Below, piece after piece: positions 44,773-53,976 of a DNA stretch of 64,000 nt. The stretch lies in the NCBI GenBank assembly GCA_020061465.1, contig JAGUYG010000048.1, positions 1 through 64,000 on the forward strand. Reading direction: 5' to 3'. Both the position numbers and the translations under genes were made by a program. The notes beneath the pieces were generated by a model. The model did no database searches. It worked only from the letters and a program-made list of their open reading frames with translations, and was not told the origin of the DNA. Origin of the DNA: Ignavibacteriales bacterium (GTDB lineage Bacteria; Bacteroidota; Ignavibacteria; Ignavibacteriales; Ignavibacteriaceae). Every line of letters begins with the position of its first letter. Position 1 is the stretch's first letter.

Positions 44773-47097
44773 ATGAGTAAAAATTTAGTATTAGTAGAAT
44801 CTCCAGCAAAAGCAAAAACAATAAACAAATATTTAGGTAAGAATTTTATTGTAGAAGCAACAGTCGGTCACATTAGAAATTTACCCAAGACTAAGTTAGG
44901 TGTAGATATTGAGAATAATTACATACCGCAGTTTGTAACAATTCGCGGTAAAGGGGATGTAATAAAAAAAATTAAAACACTTGCGGCTAAGAGTAAAAAT
45001 ATTTACATAGCCACAGACCCTGATCGAGAGGGGGAGGCAATTGCACAAGATATCGCAGACATATTAAACGGCAAATCAAAGGAAAATATATTCCGGGTTC
45101 TTTTTAACGAGATAACAAAATCCGGAGTGGAACGTGCCATGCAAACACCTCGCCCAATCGATACTCGATTAGTAGCTTCGCAGCGTGCTCGCAGAGTTAT
45201 GGATAGAATTATTGGGTATAAAATGTCGCCATTCTTATGGAAGGCAATTATCGAAATGTCAGGCAGCAATTCTCTTTCGGCAGGAAGAGTACAATCGGTT
45301 GCACTTAAGTTGATATGCGATAGGGAAGATGATATCGAAAAATTTATAACAACCGAGTATTGGTCGATCTGGGCAATTTTCGAAACCGAAAAAGGTGAAA
45401 CTTTTAGAGCCAAACTTTTTAGCATCGATTCAAAAGATATTAAGATTCAACCCAAGCCGGTAATGACTGAAGCCGACTGGGTAGAGTTTCGTCAGAATAA
45501 CATAGCCATTTCAAGCGAAGGGGAAGCATTAAAATGCTTTAATGCTATTAAAGCGAAGTCTAAGTTTGAAATTCTAAATGTTATTAAGCGCCACATAAAA
45601 AGAAACCCGCCCTTGCCGTTTATAACGAGTACATTACAGGCAGAAGCCTCCAAGCGTTTGAAGATGCGCCCAAAGCAAACAATGGGAATAGCACAAAAGT
45701 TATATGAAGGGGTCGATTTAGGTCCTGAAGGCACTGCCGGATTAATTACCTATATGCGTACAGATTCCGTTAGAATTAGCGATGAATTTGCAGCCGAAGC
45801 ACGCAATTTTATTGCTTCAAATTTCGGAAACAATTATGTAGCGGAAATAAATAACAACGGGAAAAAGAAAAAGGCAAACGTTCAAGATGCGCATGAGGCA
45901 ATACGACCGACAAACATGAGCTACACTCCTGAAATGGTAAAACAGTATTTAGATAAAAAATCTTTCCAATTGTATGAGTTAATCTGGAAAAGATTCCTTG
46001 CATCGCAGATGAGTCCCGCAAGGCTTGAAACTACCATTGTAGAGATTAAAGCCGATGAATTTTTGTTTAAAGCTTTTGGTACAGCAGTGCTGTTTAACGG
46101 ATTTTTCCAGGTATACGAAGAATTGCCTGAGCGAAAAGAAAATGCAGAGGATAAGGAAGAATACCGTAACGAATCCATCCCGGTTGGTTTAGAAAAATCT
46201 CAATCACTGCAGCTCGATGAATTGAAAAAAACTCAACACTTTACCAGACCGCCTGCAAGATTTACAGAAAGTACATTAATTAAAGCATTGGAAAGTAAAG
46301 GAATCGGAAGACCGAGCACTTATTCATCTATCGTTAGTACAATTCAGGACAGAAAATATGTGGATCAGATTGATAGAAAGTTAATTCCGACTAAACTCGG
46401 TAAAGAAGTTAATTCTATTCTTGTTAAAAATTTTCCCGATATTATTAACGAAGATTTTACCGCAAGCATGGAAAGCGAACTTGATCAGATTGCACAAGGG
46501 GAGAATGAGTATGTTAATGTTCTAAACGATTTTTATCACCCATTCTCCCACGCACTTGAACAGGTGGAAAACAATGTTGAAAAAATTGCGTGCGACCTCT
46601 GCGGGGGTGAGATGATTATAAAAATAGGCAGGTTCGGAAAGTTTCTGGCATGCAATAACTATCCCGATTGCAAAAACATTAAGTCATTCAAAGAATATAA
46701 TCTTCAAAATCAAGAGCCTGAATACACTGGTGAGAAGTGCGAGAAATGCGGAAGCAGAACTGTTTATAGAGAAGGAAAGTACGGAAGATTTATCGGGTGC
46801 GAAAAATACCCCGAGTGCGATTATATTAAAAACATCACCCTAGGAGTAAAATGTCCCAAATGTAAAGAGGGCGACATCGTTGAGAGAAAGTCACGTAAAA
46901 ATAAATTATTTTACGGCTGTTCGAGATATCCTGATTGCGATTTTGTAGCCTGGTATAAACCGATTCCAAATCCTTGTCCTAATGGCGATTCGGAATATAT
47001 GGAGCAAAGATATTCTATAAAGAAAGGAAATTATTTGAGGTGTCCCCTCTGTGGTGAAGAAGTTATAACCGAGCCAGTTGAAGAATCAGAAGAATAA
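44773..47097 (+). CDS. topA: DNA topoisomerase I
   Basis: A 774-residue type IA topoisomerase that relaxes negative supercoils. The Toprim domain opens with LVLVESPAKAKTINKYLG and has ATDPDREGEAIA near residue 78. The catalytic Tyr is in ITYMRTDSVRIS near 322. The C-terminal part has three clear four-cysteine zinc ribbons (about 612-640, 659-685, 696-724) and a fourth, weaker one at the end with CPNGDS...CPLCGEE. The ATG follows a weak AAGAAAAC. The Xer gene begins 1 nt after its stop. Confidence 0.97.
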   Translation: MSKNLVLVESPAKAKTINKYLGKNFIVEATVGHIRNLPKTKLGVDIENNYIPQFVTIRGKGDVIKKIKTLAAKSKNIYIATDPDREGEAIAQDIADILNGKSKENIFRVLFNEITKSGVERAMQTPRPIDTRLVASQRARRVMDRIIGYKMSPFLWKAIIEMSGSNSLSAGRVQSVALKLICDREDDIEKFITTEYWSIWAIFETEKGETFRAKLFSIDSKDIKIQPKPVMTEADWVEFRQNNIAISSEGEALKCFNAIKAKSKFEILNVIKRHIKRNPPLPFITSTLQAEASKRLKMRPKQTMGIAQKLYEGVDLGPEGTAGLITYMRTDSVRISDEFAAEARNFIASNFGNNYVAEINNNGKKKKANVQDAHEAIRPTNMSYTPEMVKQYLDKKSFQLYELIWKRFLASQMSPARLETTIVEIKADEFLFKAFGTAVLFNGFFQVYEELPERKENAEDKEEYRNESIPVGLEKSQSLQLDELKKTQHFTRPPARFTESTLIKALESKGIGRPSTYSSIVSTIQDRKYVDQIDRKLIPTKLGKEVNSILVKNFPDIINEDFTASMESELDQIAQGENEYVNVLNDFYHPFSHALEQVENNVEKIACDLCGGEMIIKIGRFGKFLACNNYPDCKNIKSFKEYNLQNQEPEYTGEKCEKCGSRTVYREGKYGRFIGCEKYPECDYIKNITLGVKCPKCKEGDIVERKSRKNKLFYGCSRYPDCDFVAWYKPIPNPCPNGDSEYMEQRYSIKKGNYLRCPLCGEEVITEPVEESEE

Positions 47098-47098
47098 T

Positions 47099-47977
47099 AT
47101 GGATATTAGTTTATTGATCTTCGAATATCTTGATAATCTAAAGAACATTAAAAGGTATTCGGGAAATACTATTAAAGCCTATAGGGAAGATTTGGTTTCA
47201 TTTACAAATTTCTGCCGAATCCACAACCGGGAAGAAATAAGTAAAATCTCCGAGAAATTTATTAAATCGTTTTTAGCTGAGTTAAATGAGCACAATTTGG
47301 ATAAGATATCAATTTCCCGCAAGCTGTCATCTCTTAGGGGTTTATTCAAATTCGCGTATTTAAATGGTTTCACAAACTTCAATCCCTTGACCAATATTTC
47401 AAATCCAAAATACATCAGAAAATTACCGGGTGTCGTTCCCACCGAAATAATACTCAAAGTATACACTATTGCCGAAGAAAGCGAAGACGATCATGCTCTT
47501 GTAAAAATTATTTTTGAATTATTATATGGCTGTGCACTGCGTGTTTCGGAATTGTGCAGATTAAAGTTAGAGGATCTTGACATTGACCGTAAAACCCTTC
47601 ACATTTGGGGTAAGGGAAATAAAATTCGATATGTACCTGTAGGGGATAAATCATTACAGATTATTCACGAGTATTTATTAACCAGAGATTTGAAGAATAA
47701 AGATCCGCTGCTTATAACCGAGAAGGGTATTCAAATCTACCCTAGATTAGTGCATCGATTAATTAATAAATATCTTTCAAAAGTTTCTGACTTAAAGAAA
47801 AAAAGTCCGCATATATTAAGACACAGCGCCGCTACGCACATGTTAGATAATGGTGCCGATTTGAGAGCCGTTAAAGAAATATTAGGACATGAAAATCTTT
47901 CTACCACTCAAATTTATACCCATGTGAGTATAGAAAGATTAAAAAAAACATATAAAAAGGCGCATCCAAAATCTTAA
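47099..47977 (+). CDS. Tyrosine recombinase XerC/XerD
   Basis: A 292-residue site-specific recombinase that likely resolves chromosome dimers at dif. The N-terminal SAM-like domain covers about 1-90. The catalytic domain has Arg in CALRVSELC (about 147), the HILRHSAATHML box (about 238-250), ILGHENLSTTQIYTHV with the second His and the Tyr nucleophile (about 262-276). The ATG at 47099 begins MDISLLIFEYL; a TTG 7 codons upstream is inside topA. TopA-Xer adjacency is common and argues for the housekeeping enzyme and not a mobile integrase. Confidence 0.94.
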   Translation: MDISLLIFEYLDNLKNIKRYSGNTIKAYREDLVSFTNFCRIHNREEISKISEKFIKSFLAELNEHNLDKISISRKLSSLRGLFKFAYLNGFTNFNPLTNISNPKYIRKLPGVVPTEIILKVYTIAEESEDDHALVKIIFELLYGCALRVSELCRLKLEDLDIDRKTLHIWGKGNKIRYVPVGDKSLQIIHEYLLTRDLKNKDPLLITEKGIQIYPRLVHRLINKYLSKVSDLKKKSPHILRHSAATHMLDNGADLRAVKEILGHENLSTTQIYTHVSIERLKKTYKKAHPKS

Positions 47978-47992
47978 CTAAATGGAGGATTT

Positions 47993-48304
47993 ATGAACAT
48001 CTCAATAACCGCTCGAAAATTTAAAGCCCGCGACACATTGAAAGATTTCATTACGGATGAAGTCAAAGTACTCAGTAAATACAATGATGACATTCAAAAT
48101 GTGGATGTCATATTAAGTTATCAAAACAATAAAGACAGCATTAAAATTGGTGAAATAATTGTTCAAGTACCCGGACAGATACTCAAAGCAGTTGGGGAAT
48201 CGGACGAATTCAAAAAATCTGTTAGTGCTGCTATTGAGAAATTAATTAGGCAGCTAAAAAAGCTAAAAACGAAAAGAACTATGCGAATTAAGAATGAAGA
48301 TTAG
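47993..48304 (+). CDS. hpf: Ribosome hibernation-promoting factor (HPF/YfiA)
   Basis: A 103-residue short-form HPF/RaiA protein. It binds the 30S decoding region and keeps idle ribosomes inactive or in dimers. Typical text is NISITARKFKARDTLKDFI and a basic C-terminal helix (LIRQLKKLKTKRTMR). The GGAGG sequence is about 7 nt before the ATG. It overlaps hprK by 11 nt. The long-form C-terminal dimerisation domain is absent. Confidence 0.92.
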   Translation: MNISITARKFKARDTLKDFITDEVKVLSKYNDDIQNVDVILSYQNNKDSIKIGEIIVQVPGQILKAVGESDEFKKSVSAAIEKLIRQLKKLKTKRTMRIKNED

Positions 48305-49307
48305 CCAGAAATCTATTTCTCGCATCGAAAGCATTTCGGTGGGATTTCTTTATAACAATTCAAAAAATGCTTTTAAGTTGAAACTCTTTTCTGATGATTC
48401 GGGATTCGAAAAAAAAATCTTTGAGCAGAATTTACACAGACCCGGCCTGGCACTTGCCGGGTTTGTGGATTTATTTTCTTACAGCAGAGTGCAGGTGTTT
48501 GGAAATACTGAGATGCGATACCTTTCACAGCTTTCGGATTCAAAAAAACGTGAAGCATTAAATAGAATATTTCATTTCGAAATTCCTTGCATCATTTTAA
48601 CGGACGGAAACAAACCTTTTCCGGTTTTAGTCGAGTTAGCAAATAAAAATAATGTAGCACTTTTCGGCAGCCCTTTCTCTACTACAAAACTTGTTTACCT
48701 CGTAAGCGATTTTTTGGACGATCAATTTGCACCGCGTGTATCAATTCATGGTTCTTTTGTAGATGTATATGGAATCGGTGTTTTGTTCGTGGGTAAATCC
48801 GGCATCGGTAAAAGTGAGGTAGCACTTGACCTCATCGAACGCGGGCACAGGTTGGTTGCCGATGACGTCATTATTCTTACCAAGAAAGGTGAAGGAATAT
48901 TGATAGGATCGGGTACTAATCTTGCTAAACACTTTATCGAAATACGGGGCTTAGGAATTATTGACGTTGAACGAATGTTTGGCATAAGGGCAATTCGTTT
49001 TCAGAAAAGGCTTGAAATTATAGTAGAGCTTGAAATTTGGGATGATAAAGCCGAATATACCCGAACCGGACTCGATGAGCGGAATGTTAATGTTCTTGAT
49101 GTGGAAATACCGTATGTTAAGCTGCCCATTCTACCTGGGAAAAATATTACCGTAATTTCCGAGGTTATTAGCTTGAATTATCTTCTAAAGCATTATGGTT
49201 ACGATGCTGCTCAAGAATTTCAATCCCGGCTAAAAGATAGAATCCGGAATGTTAACAATATTGACGATTTGCGGGGAGTTGATTATTTTGAACACGATTT
49301 TGAATAA
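48294..49307 (+). CDS. hprK: HPr(Ser) kinase/phosphatase
   Basis: A 337-residue bifunctional kinase/phosphorylase that acts on Ser46 of HPr in Gram-positive carbon control. The N-terminal domain covers about 1-145. The P-loop GKSGIGKSEVALDLI is near residue 163, followed by HRLVADD and the C-terminal capsid-like KLPILPGKNI. All expected parts are present. It overlaps hpf by 11 nt, so hibernation factor and kinase are made together. No HPr or PTS sugar gene is within the window. Confidence 0.94.
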   Translation: MKISQKSISRIESISVGFLYNNSKNAFKLKLFSDDSGFEKKIFEQNLHRPGLALAGFVDLFSYSRVQVFGNTEMRYLSQLSDSKKREALNRIFHFEIPCIILTDGNKPFPVLVELANKNNVALFGSPFSTTKLVYLVSDFLDDQFAPRVSIHGSFVDVYGIGVLFVGKSGIGKSEVALDLIERGHRLVADDVIILTKKGEGILIGSGTNLAKHFIEIRGLGIIDVERMFGIRAIRFQKRLEIIVELEIWDDKAEYTRTGLDERNVNVLDVEIPYVKLPILPGKNITVISEVISLNYLLKHYGYDAAQEFQSRLKDRIRNVNNIDDLRGVDYFEHDFE

Positions 49308-49324
49308 AATTAGAGGCAGAAACC

Positions 49325-49353
49325 TTGACAAATAACACTTAATTTTATACATT
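49325..49353 (+). promoter_or_regulatory. Strong sigma-70-type promoter of the M23 gene
   Basis: TTGACA (49325-49330) and TACATT (49348-49353) are separated by 17 nt. The ATG is at 49367, only 13 nt after the -10 box. Transcription should start near 49360, leaving a leader of about 7 nt without a Shine-Dalgarno. Confidence 0.65.
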
Positions 49354-49366
49354 CACCCACCGATTT

Positions 49367-50296
49367 ATGAAAAAATTATACTACTTTTCCCAGTCAAAAC
49401 TGCAATTTATTGAGATTAAAAACTACAAAAGGAAACTCGCTTTATTTTTAGTTGGGGCAATTTTTATTTGTAGTTCTATATTAATAGGCGGATATTCGTT
49501 AATTTATTCTTTAACCAATCAAGATTTTAGTTTGTCTTCACTTCAAGTTCAAAATGAAATGTTAAAGAATAAATTAATGGAGTTGAAGGACCGATATGCC
49601 TTGCTCAATAATCAGTTAGATAGTATAACTCAGGTTAATAACGAATTAAGAATTGCGGCTAACTTACCTCCCATTTCCGCCGAGGAAAGAATGCTCGGTA
49701 TAGGAGGTAGCTCTTTAGATAATTCATTTGATTTCCTTAATAACCAATCGGATCTGAAATTAAATAATGCACTATCCTATATAGAAGAAGTAACAAGAAA
49801 AATAGAATTCGAAAAGAGCCAATACATAGAAATCTCTAACAAATTAACTGAAAACAAAAAATTATTTGAAGCCTTGCCGGCAATAAAACCTTGCACAGGG
49901 ACTGTATCCGCACACGGATTCGGAATGCGTTTACACCCTATACTGAACATAAGAAGAATGCATGAAGGCATCGATATCATTACTGATGTTGGTACTCCTG
50001 TTCATGCTGCAGGAAAAGGAGTTGTGGATTTTGTTGGATACAGGGGCGGCTATGGTTTGGCAGTAGAAATTGACCACGGCTTTGGCTATAGAACGTTGTA
50101 TGCTCATCTATCTGCAGTTAAGGTTAAAGAAGGACAAAAAATTCAAAGAGGGGATTTGATGGCCAAATCCGGAAACACAGGGCTATCTGCCGGACCACAT
50201 TTGCATTATGAAGTGCAACACAATGGTATCAAACAAAATCCAATCGAGTTTTTCTTCGACGATATGGGGTTCTTCGAATTCAAATCAAAAAAATAA
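49367..50296 (+). CDS. M23-family metallopeptidase (murein hydrolase-like)
   Basis: A 309-residue membrane-anchored protein. Residues about 24-46 form one membrane helix. About 60-175 is a coiled coil with Asn/Leu-rich heptads. The C-terminal M23 (LytM) domain covers about 190-300 and has HEGIDI (His and Asp ligands, near 201) and HLHYEV (near 281), with GYGLAVEIDHGFGYRTLYAHLS between. It should cut peptidoglycan cross-bridges or, if inactive, activate amidases; the zinc ligands appear present. The layout (TM, coiled coil, LytM) matches division-type M23 proteins. Confidence 0.92.
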   Translation: MKKLYYFSQSKLQFIEIKNYKRKLALFLVGAIFICSSILIGGYSLIYSLTNQDFSLSSLQVQNEMLKNKLMELKDRYALLNNQLDSITQVNNELRIAANLPPISAEERMLGIGGSSLDNSFDFLNNQSDLKLNNALSYIEEVTRKIEFEKSQYIEISNKLTENKKLFEALPAIKPCTGTVSAHGFGMRLHPILNIRRMHEGIDIITDVGTPVHAAGKGVVDFVGYRGGYGLAVEIDHGFGYRTLYAHLSAVKVKEGQKIQRGDLMAKSGNTGLSAGPHLHYEVQHNGIKQNPIEFFFDDMGFFEFKSKK

Positions 50297-50317
50297 TTTT
50301 ATGTGGAGAACTAGTAG

Positions 50318-50539
50318 ATGATTTGGACAGTTGAATTAGCTTCCTACTTAGACGATGCACCATGGCCGGCTACTAAAGAAGAGTTGATCGATTATGCTGA
50401 TAGAATTGGTGCTCCATATGAAGTAATTGAAAATCTGATGGAATTAGAAGATTCCGACGAACCTTATGAATCCATCGAAGATATTTGGCCGGATTATCCC
50501 ACTGATGAAGATTTCTTCTACAATGAAGATGATTTTTAA
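50318..50539 (+). CDS. DUF2795 domain protein, very acidic
   Basis: A 73-residue protein. Residues about 7-45 match the DUF2795 pattern (YLDDAPWPATKEELIDYADR). Twenty-four of 73 residues are Asp or Glu, against two Lys/Arg, with an acidic tail (DEDFFYNEDDF). Function unknown. GTGGAG lies about 11 nt before the ATG. It starts 21 nt after the M23 gene, so it is probably cotranscribed. Confidence 0.82.
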   Translation: MIWTVELASYLDDAPWPATKEELIDYADRIGAPYEVIENLMELEDSDEPYESIEDIWPDYPTDEDFFYNEDDF

Positions 50540-50667
50540 TCAGCAGTCTGATTCTCCACTTTAACGTTTAGCGAAAAGGTTCATAAATTACCGGCACGAA
50601 AGATATTTTTTTTATTAGCGACCTTTAGTCTTAGTTCGGAATAAAAATACTTTTTTAGAGTGTGCTC

Positions 50668-51792
50668 ATGTATGATGAATGGGAAGGAATATACGGACAG
50701 GAAAATGCTATCAGGATACTTACACAACTAATTTCTACTTCACAAATACCCCACGCCTATATTTTTAAAGGAATTAATGGCACGGGAAAAGAGCTGACCG
50801 CCATTCGTTTTATCACATCCTTAAACTGCAAATCAAACCCTTCGAAAAATGAATCTTCTATCAAACACAAAATTGAAATTTATTCAGAGCCTTATGTAAA
50901 ATATATTTTCCCTTTCCCGAGAGGGAAAAAAGAAACTTCCGGCGATGAACCGTTTGAAAAATTAACTGCCGAAGAAATGCAGATTATTCAAAATCAAATT
51001 AATTCTAAGATAAATAATCCTTACTATAAAATATCCATTCCGAAGGCTAACCAAATACGAATTAACAGCATAAGAGATATTAATAAATTCATAGCGCTGG
51101 ACTATTCAGATATCTATTACAGACTTATTCTAATTTCGGAAGCACACTTAATGAATGAAGATTCACAAAATGCTTTACTAAAAAATTTAGAAGAACCTCC
51201 GCATGGGGTAGTTTTCGTTCTCACTACTCCTTACCCTGAAAAATTGTTCGAAACCATTCGTTCAAGATGTTGGCAGCTAAATTTTCAACCCTTACAGCCG
51301 GTTCATATAAAGGAAATCTTGATGAAATATTTCAAAGTTGAAGAACATCTGGCGGAAGCAGCTGCACCGTTTGGTAATGGTTCGGTAATTGCATCATACA
51401 ATTTGATTGAACACGACTTTGAATCTCTTTTGGAAAAAACAATCAGTGTTCTTAGGTACTCCTTTGGCAGAAAGTATCATTCTGCCTTTATCGAAATAAG
51501 CAAGCTTATTGACGAGAATGCTGCCGATACATTAAGGCTGTTAATACAAATGATGATTATTTGGTTGAACGACGTTCAAAAATATCGTTTAGGAATTAAT
51601 GATTGTTTTTTTAATAAACATCGTGAAACCCTGGAAAAGTTTACAACAAAATTTCCTAATTTAAACTTAGTAAATATAACTTATAAGCTTGATTCATTAG
51701 CCGCAAGTTTGCAGAATAATATAAACGTAAATCTTGTGTTGCTTAATTTAATTATTGAGTTATCAAATTTAATTATAAAAAAAGGGGAATAA
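50668..51792 (+). CDS. holB: DNA polymerase III subunit delta'
   Basis: A 374-residue AAA+ clamp-loader subunit. WEGIYGQENAIRIL opens the protein. The P-loop-like GINGTGKEL has Glu in place of the usual Ser/Thr after Lys. SEAHLMNEDSQNALLKNLEEPP near residue 166 is the classic delta'/gamma signature, and the arginine-finger-type RSRCWQLNF follows. It has few Cys and no zinc module, unlike E. coli delta'. The C-terminus diverges. The ATG at 50668 follows AGAG; a GTG two codons earlier is less likely. Confidence 0.88.
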   Translation: MYDEWEGIYGQENAIRILTQLISTSQIPHAYIFKGINGTGKELTAIRFITSLNCKSNPSKNESSIKHKIEIYSEPYVKYIFPFPRGKKETSGDEPFEKLTAEEMQIIQNQINSKINNPYYKISIPKANQIRINSIRDINKFIALDYSDIYYRLILISEAHLMNEDSQNALLKNLEEPPHGVVFVLTTPYPEKLFETIRSRCWQLNFQPLQPVHIKEILMKYFKVEEHLAEAAAPFGNGSVIASYNLIEHDFESLLEKTISVLRYSFGRKYHSAFIEISKLIDENAADTLRLLIQMMIIWLNDVQKYRLGINDCFFNKHRETLEKFTTKFPNLNLVNITYKLDSLAASLQNNINVNLVLLNLIIELSNLIIKKGE

Positions 51793-51856
51793 CCTCTTAT
51801 TAAAAACAAATTCGATTTTTCTGAATGAAAAATCACAATAAACTAGAGAGGTAGCA

Positions 51857-53035
51857 ATGAAGAAAGTAGTAATAACAAACGCAAAACGTACCGCTATCGG
51901 TTCATTTAACGGCGCGTTAGCCGGATTCTCAGCTTCGCAGTTAGGCAGCTATGCGATTAAGGCTGTCTTAGATGAAAGCGAATTAGGTGTTAATCTCGTT
52001 GATGAAGTTATATTCGGAAATGTTTTAAGCGCCGGGCAAGGGCAAGCCCCTGCGCGGCAAGCAGCACTTTATGCCGGGCTTCCGGATAAAACTGAATGTA
52101 TGACCATTAACAAGATGTGCGGCAGCGGGTTGAAGTCAGTTATGCTTGCACAGCAAGCCATCGCTCTGGGTGATGCTGATATAATCATCGCAGGCGGGCA
52201 GGAAAGCATGACTAACGCTCCATATCTTCTACCAAAAGCTAGAAATGGTTATCGACTTGGGCATGGAGAAGTTTTAGACTCAATGATTACAGATGGATTA
52301 TGGGATGTTTATAACAATGTTCACATGGGTTCCTGTGCTGAAAAATGTGCAAGGGATTTCTCTTTTTCCCGTGAAGAATTAGATCAATTTGCCATAAATT
52401 CCTATCGTAAGGCTCAGGAAGCGCAGAAATCTGGAAGATTTATAGATGAGATCACTAAAGTTTCTGTCAAAAGTAAACAAGGAGAATCTTTTGTAGATAC
52501 TGACGAAGAACCGGGAAAAGTTATTTTCGAAAAAATTCCCACGCTTAAACCTGTTTTCGAAAAAGGCGGCGTAGTAACTGCTGCTAACGCTTCGAGCATA
52601 AATGACGGTGCCGCTGCTTTACTTGTTATGAGTGAGGAATCTGCCTTAAAACTTGGGCTAAAACCCCTAGTTGAAATAGTTGCTCAAAGTTCCGCAGCGA
52701 AAACTCCAATGGAATTTACCACAGCACCTGCCGATGCAATAAATAAAGTCTTGTCTAAAGCGAACTTGAATATTAAAGATATCGATCTGTTTGAGATAAA
52801 TGAAGCTTTTGCAGTGGTATCTCTCGCTGTTAACAAGTTGCTGCGTCTTGAAAGCAGTAACGTAAATGTTAACGGTGGCGCGGTTGCATTAGGTCACCCA
52901 ATCGGTGCAAGCGGTGCACGTATCTTAACTACTCTAATCTATGAAATGAAAAAAAGAAATGCTGTTTACGGATTAGCATCCCTGTGTATCGGTGGAGGAG
53001 AGGCATCTGCTCTAATAGTAAAGAATTATTCATAA
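51857..53035 (+). CDS. Acetyl-CoA C-acetyltransferase (thiolase)
   Basis: A 392-residue thiolase. It condenses two acetyl-CoA to acetoacetyl-CoA or cleaves 3-ketoacyl-CoA. The nucleophilic Cys is in NKMCGSGLKSV near residue 89. The other active-site parts are NEAFAV, GGAVALGHPIGASGAR (about 340-355) and CIGGGE near the end. GAGAGG precedes the ATG. Followed 76 nt later by a 3-hydroxyacyl-CoA dehydrogenase, so the pair fits short-chain beta-oxidation or a butanoyl-CoA pathway. Confidence 0.95.
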   Translation: MKKVVITNAKRTAIGSFNGALAGFSASQLGSYAIKAVLDESELGVNLVDEVIFGNVLSAGQGQAPARQAALYAGLPDKTECMTINKMCGSGLKSVMLAQQAIALGDADIIIAGGQESMTNAPYLLPKARNGYRLGHGEVLDSMITDGLWDVYNNVHMGSCAEKCARDFSFSREELDQFAINSYRKAQEAQKSGRFIDEITKVSVKSKQGESFVDTDEEPGKVIFEKIPTLKPVFEKGGVVTAANASSINDGAAALLVMSEESALKLGLKPLVEIVAQSSAAKTPMEFTTAPADAINKVLSKANLNIKDIDLFEINEAFAVVSLAVNKLLRLESSNVNVNGGAVALGHPIGASGARILTTLIYEMKKRNAVYGLASLCIGGGEASALIVKNYS

Positions 53036-53111
53036 GTTTCTGGGGCTTTGGGTAGTAAAAATTATTAAATATTATGATGTTATCTATAAAATAAAAATAA
53101 GGGAGCAAGAA

Positions 53112-53963
53112 ATGGATATTAAAAAAGTATCGGTAATCGGAGCAGGAACGATGGGTGGGGGAATAGCTCATGTATTTGCATTAAAAGGATTCTCTGTAGA
53201 CTTGATCGACACAAATTCCGGTATTTTGGATAAAGCCACTAGTAGCATTTCTAATAATTTGGACAGGCAGATTAAAAAAGAAATAATTAATGAACAAGAA
53301 AAGACTTCTGCTCTATCAAGACTAACTCCAATAATCGGAATAGAAAACACTAATAATAATTCAGATCTGATTATAGAAGCAGTATATGAGAATAAACCAG
53401 TAAAACTTGATATTTTCAATAAATTACATTCAATAGTTAAATCGGAATCTATATTTGCTTCAAATACTTCTTCTATTTCTATTACGGAATTAGCATCCTC
53501 TACACGTCCGGATAAGTTTATTGGAATGCATTTCATGAATCCTGTTCCGGTAATGAAACTTGTTGAAATCATTCGCGGATATTCCACTTCGGATGAAACT
53601 TTTAATGTAATTAAAGATCTTTCTATAAAACTCGACAAAACTCCCGTTGAAGTATTTGATTACCCGGGATTTATATCGAATCGGGTCTTAATGCCGATGA
53701 TCAATGAAGCGATATTTGCACTGTTTGAAGGTGTGGCATCTGCAGAAGACATCGATACAGTGATGAAATTAGGTATGAATCATCCAATGGGTCCTCTTAC
53801 TCTTGCCGACTTTATTGGTCTCGATGTTTGTCTTGCTATTTTGGAAGTTCTAAACGAAGGCTATGCCGATCCAAAATATAGACCTTGTCCACTATTAAAA
53901 AAGATGGTAGCAGCTAAAAAATTAGGGAGAAAAACCGGTGAAGGATTTTTTAAGTATTCATAA
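53112..53963 (+). CDS. 3-hydroxybutyryl-CoA dehydrogenase
   Basis: A 283-residue NAD(P)-dependent 3-hydroxyacyl-CoA dehydrogenase that interconverts acetoacetyl-CoA and 3-hydroxybutyryl-CoA. The Rossmann motif GAGTMGGGIAHVFALKG is at residues 10-26. The catalytic His is in GMHFMNPVPVM near 139, and NRVLMPMINEAIF is near 192. The C-terminal domain ends with GRKTGEGFFKYS. AAGGGAG lies before the ATG. It works with the thiolase directly upstream. No crotonase follows. Confidence 0.95.
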   Translation: MDIKKVSVIGAGTMGGGIAHVFALKGFSVDLIDTNSGILDKATSSISNNLDRQIKKEIINEQEKTSALSRLTPIIGIENTNNNSDLIIEAVYENKPVKLDIFNKLHSIVKSESIFASNTSSISITELASSTRPDKFIGMHFMNPVPVMKLVEIIRGYSTSDETFNVIKDLSIKLDKTPVEVFDYPGFISNRVLMPMINEAIFALFEGVASAEDIDTVMKLGMNHPMGPLTLADFIGLDVCLAILEVLNEGYADPKYRPCPLLKKMVAAKKLGRKTGEGFFKYS

Positions 53964-53976
53964 ATAGAACTAAAGT

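Noticed and set aside
47099-47977. Xer recombinase as the integrase of a mobile element
   Set aside because: It directly follows topA and precedes hpf-hprK, a housekeeping order. No attachment repeats or cargo genes were seen.
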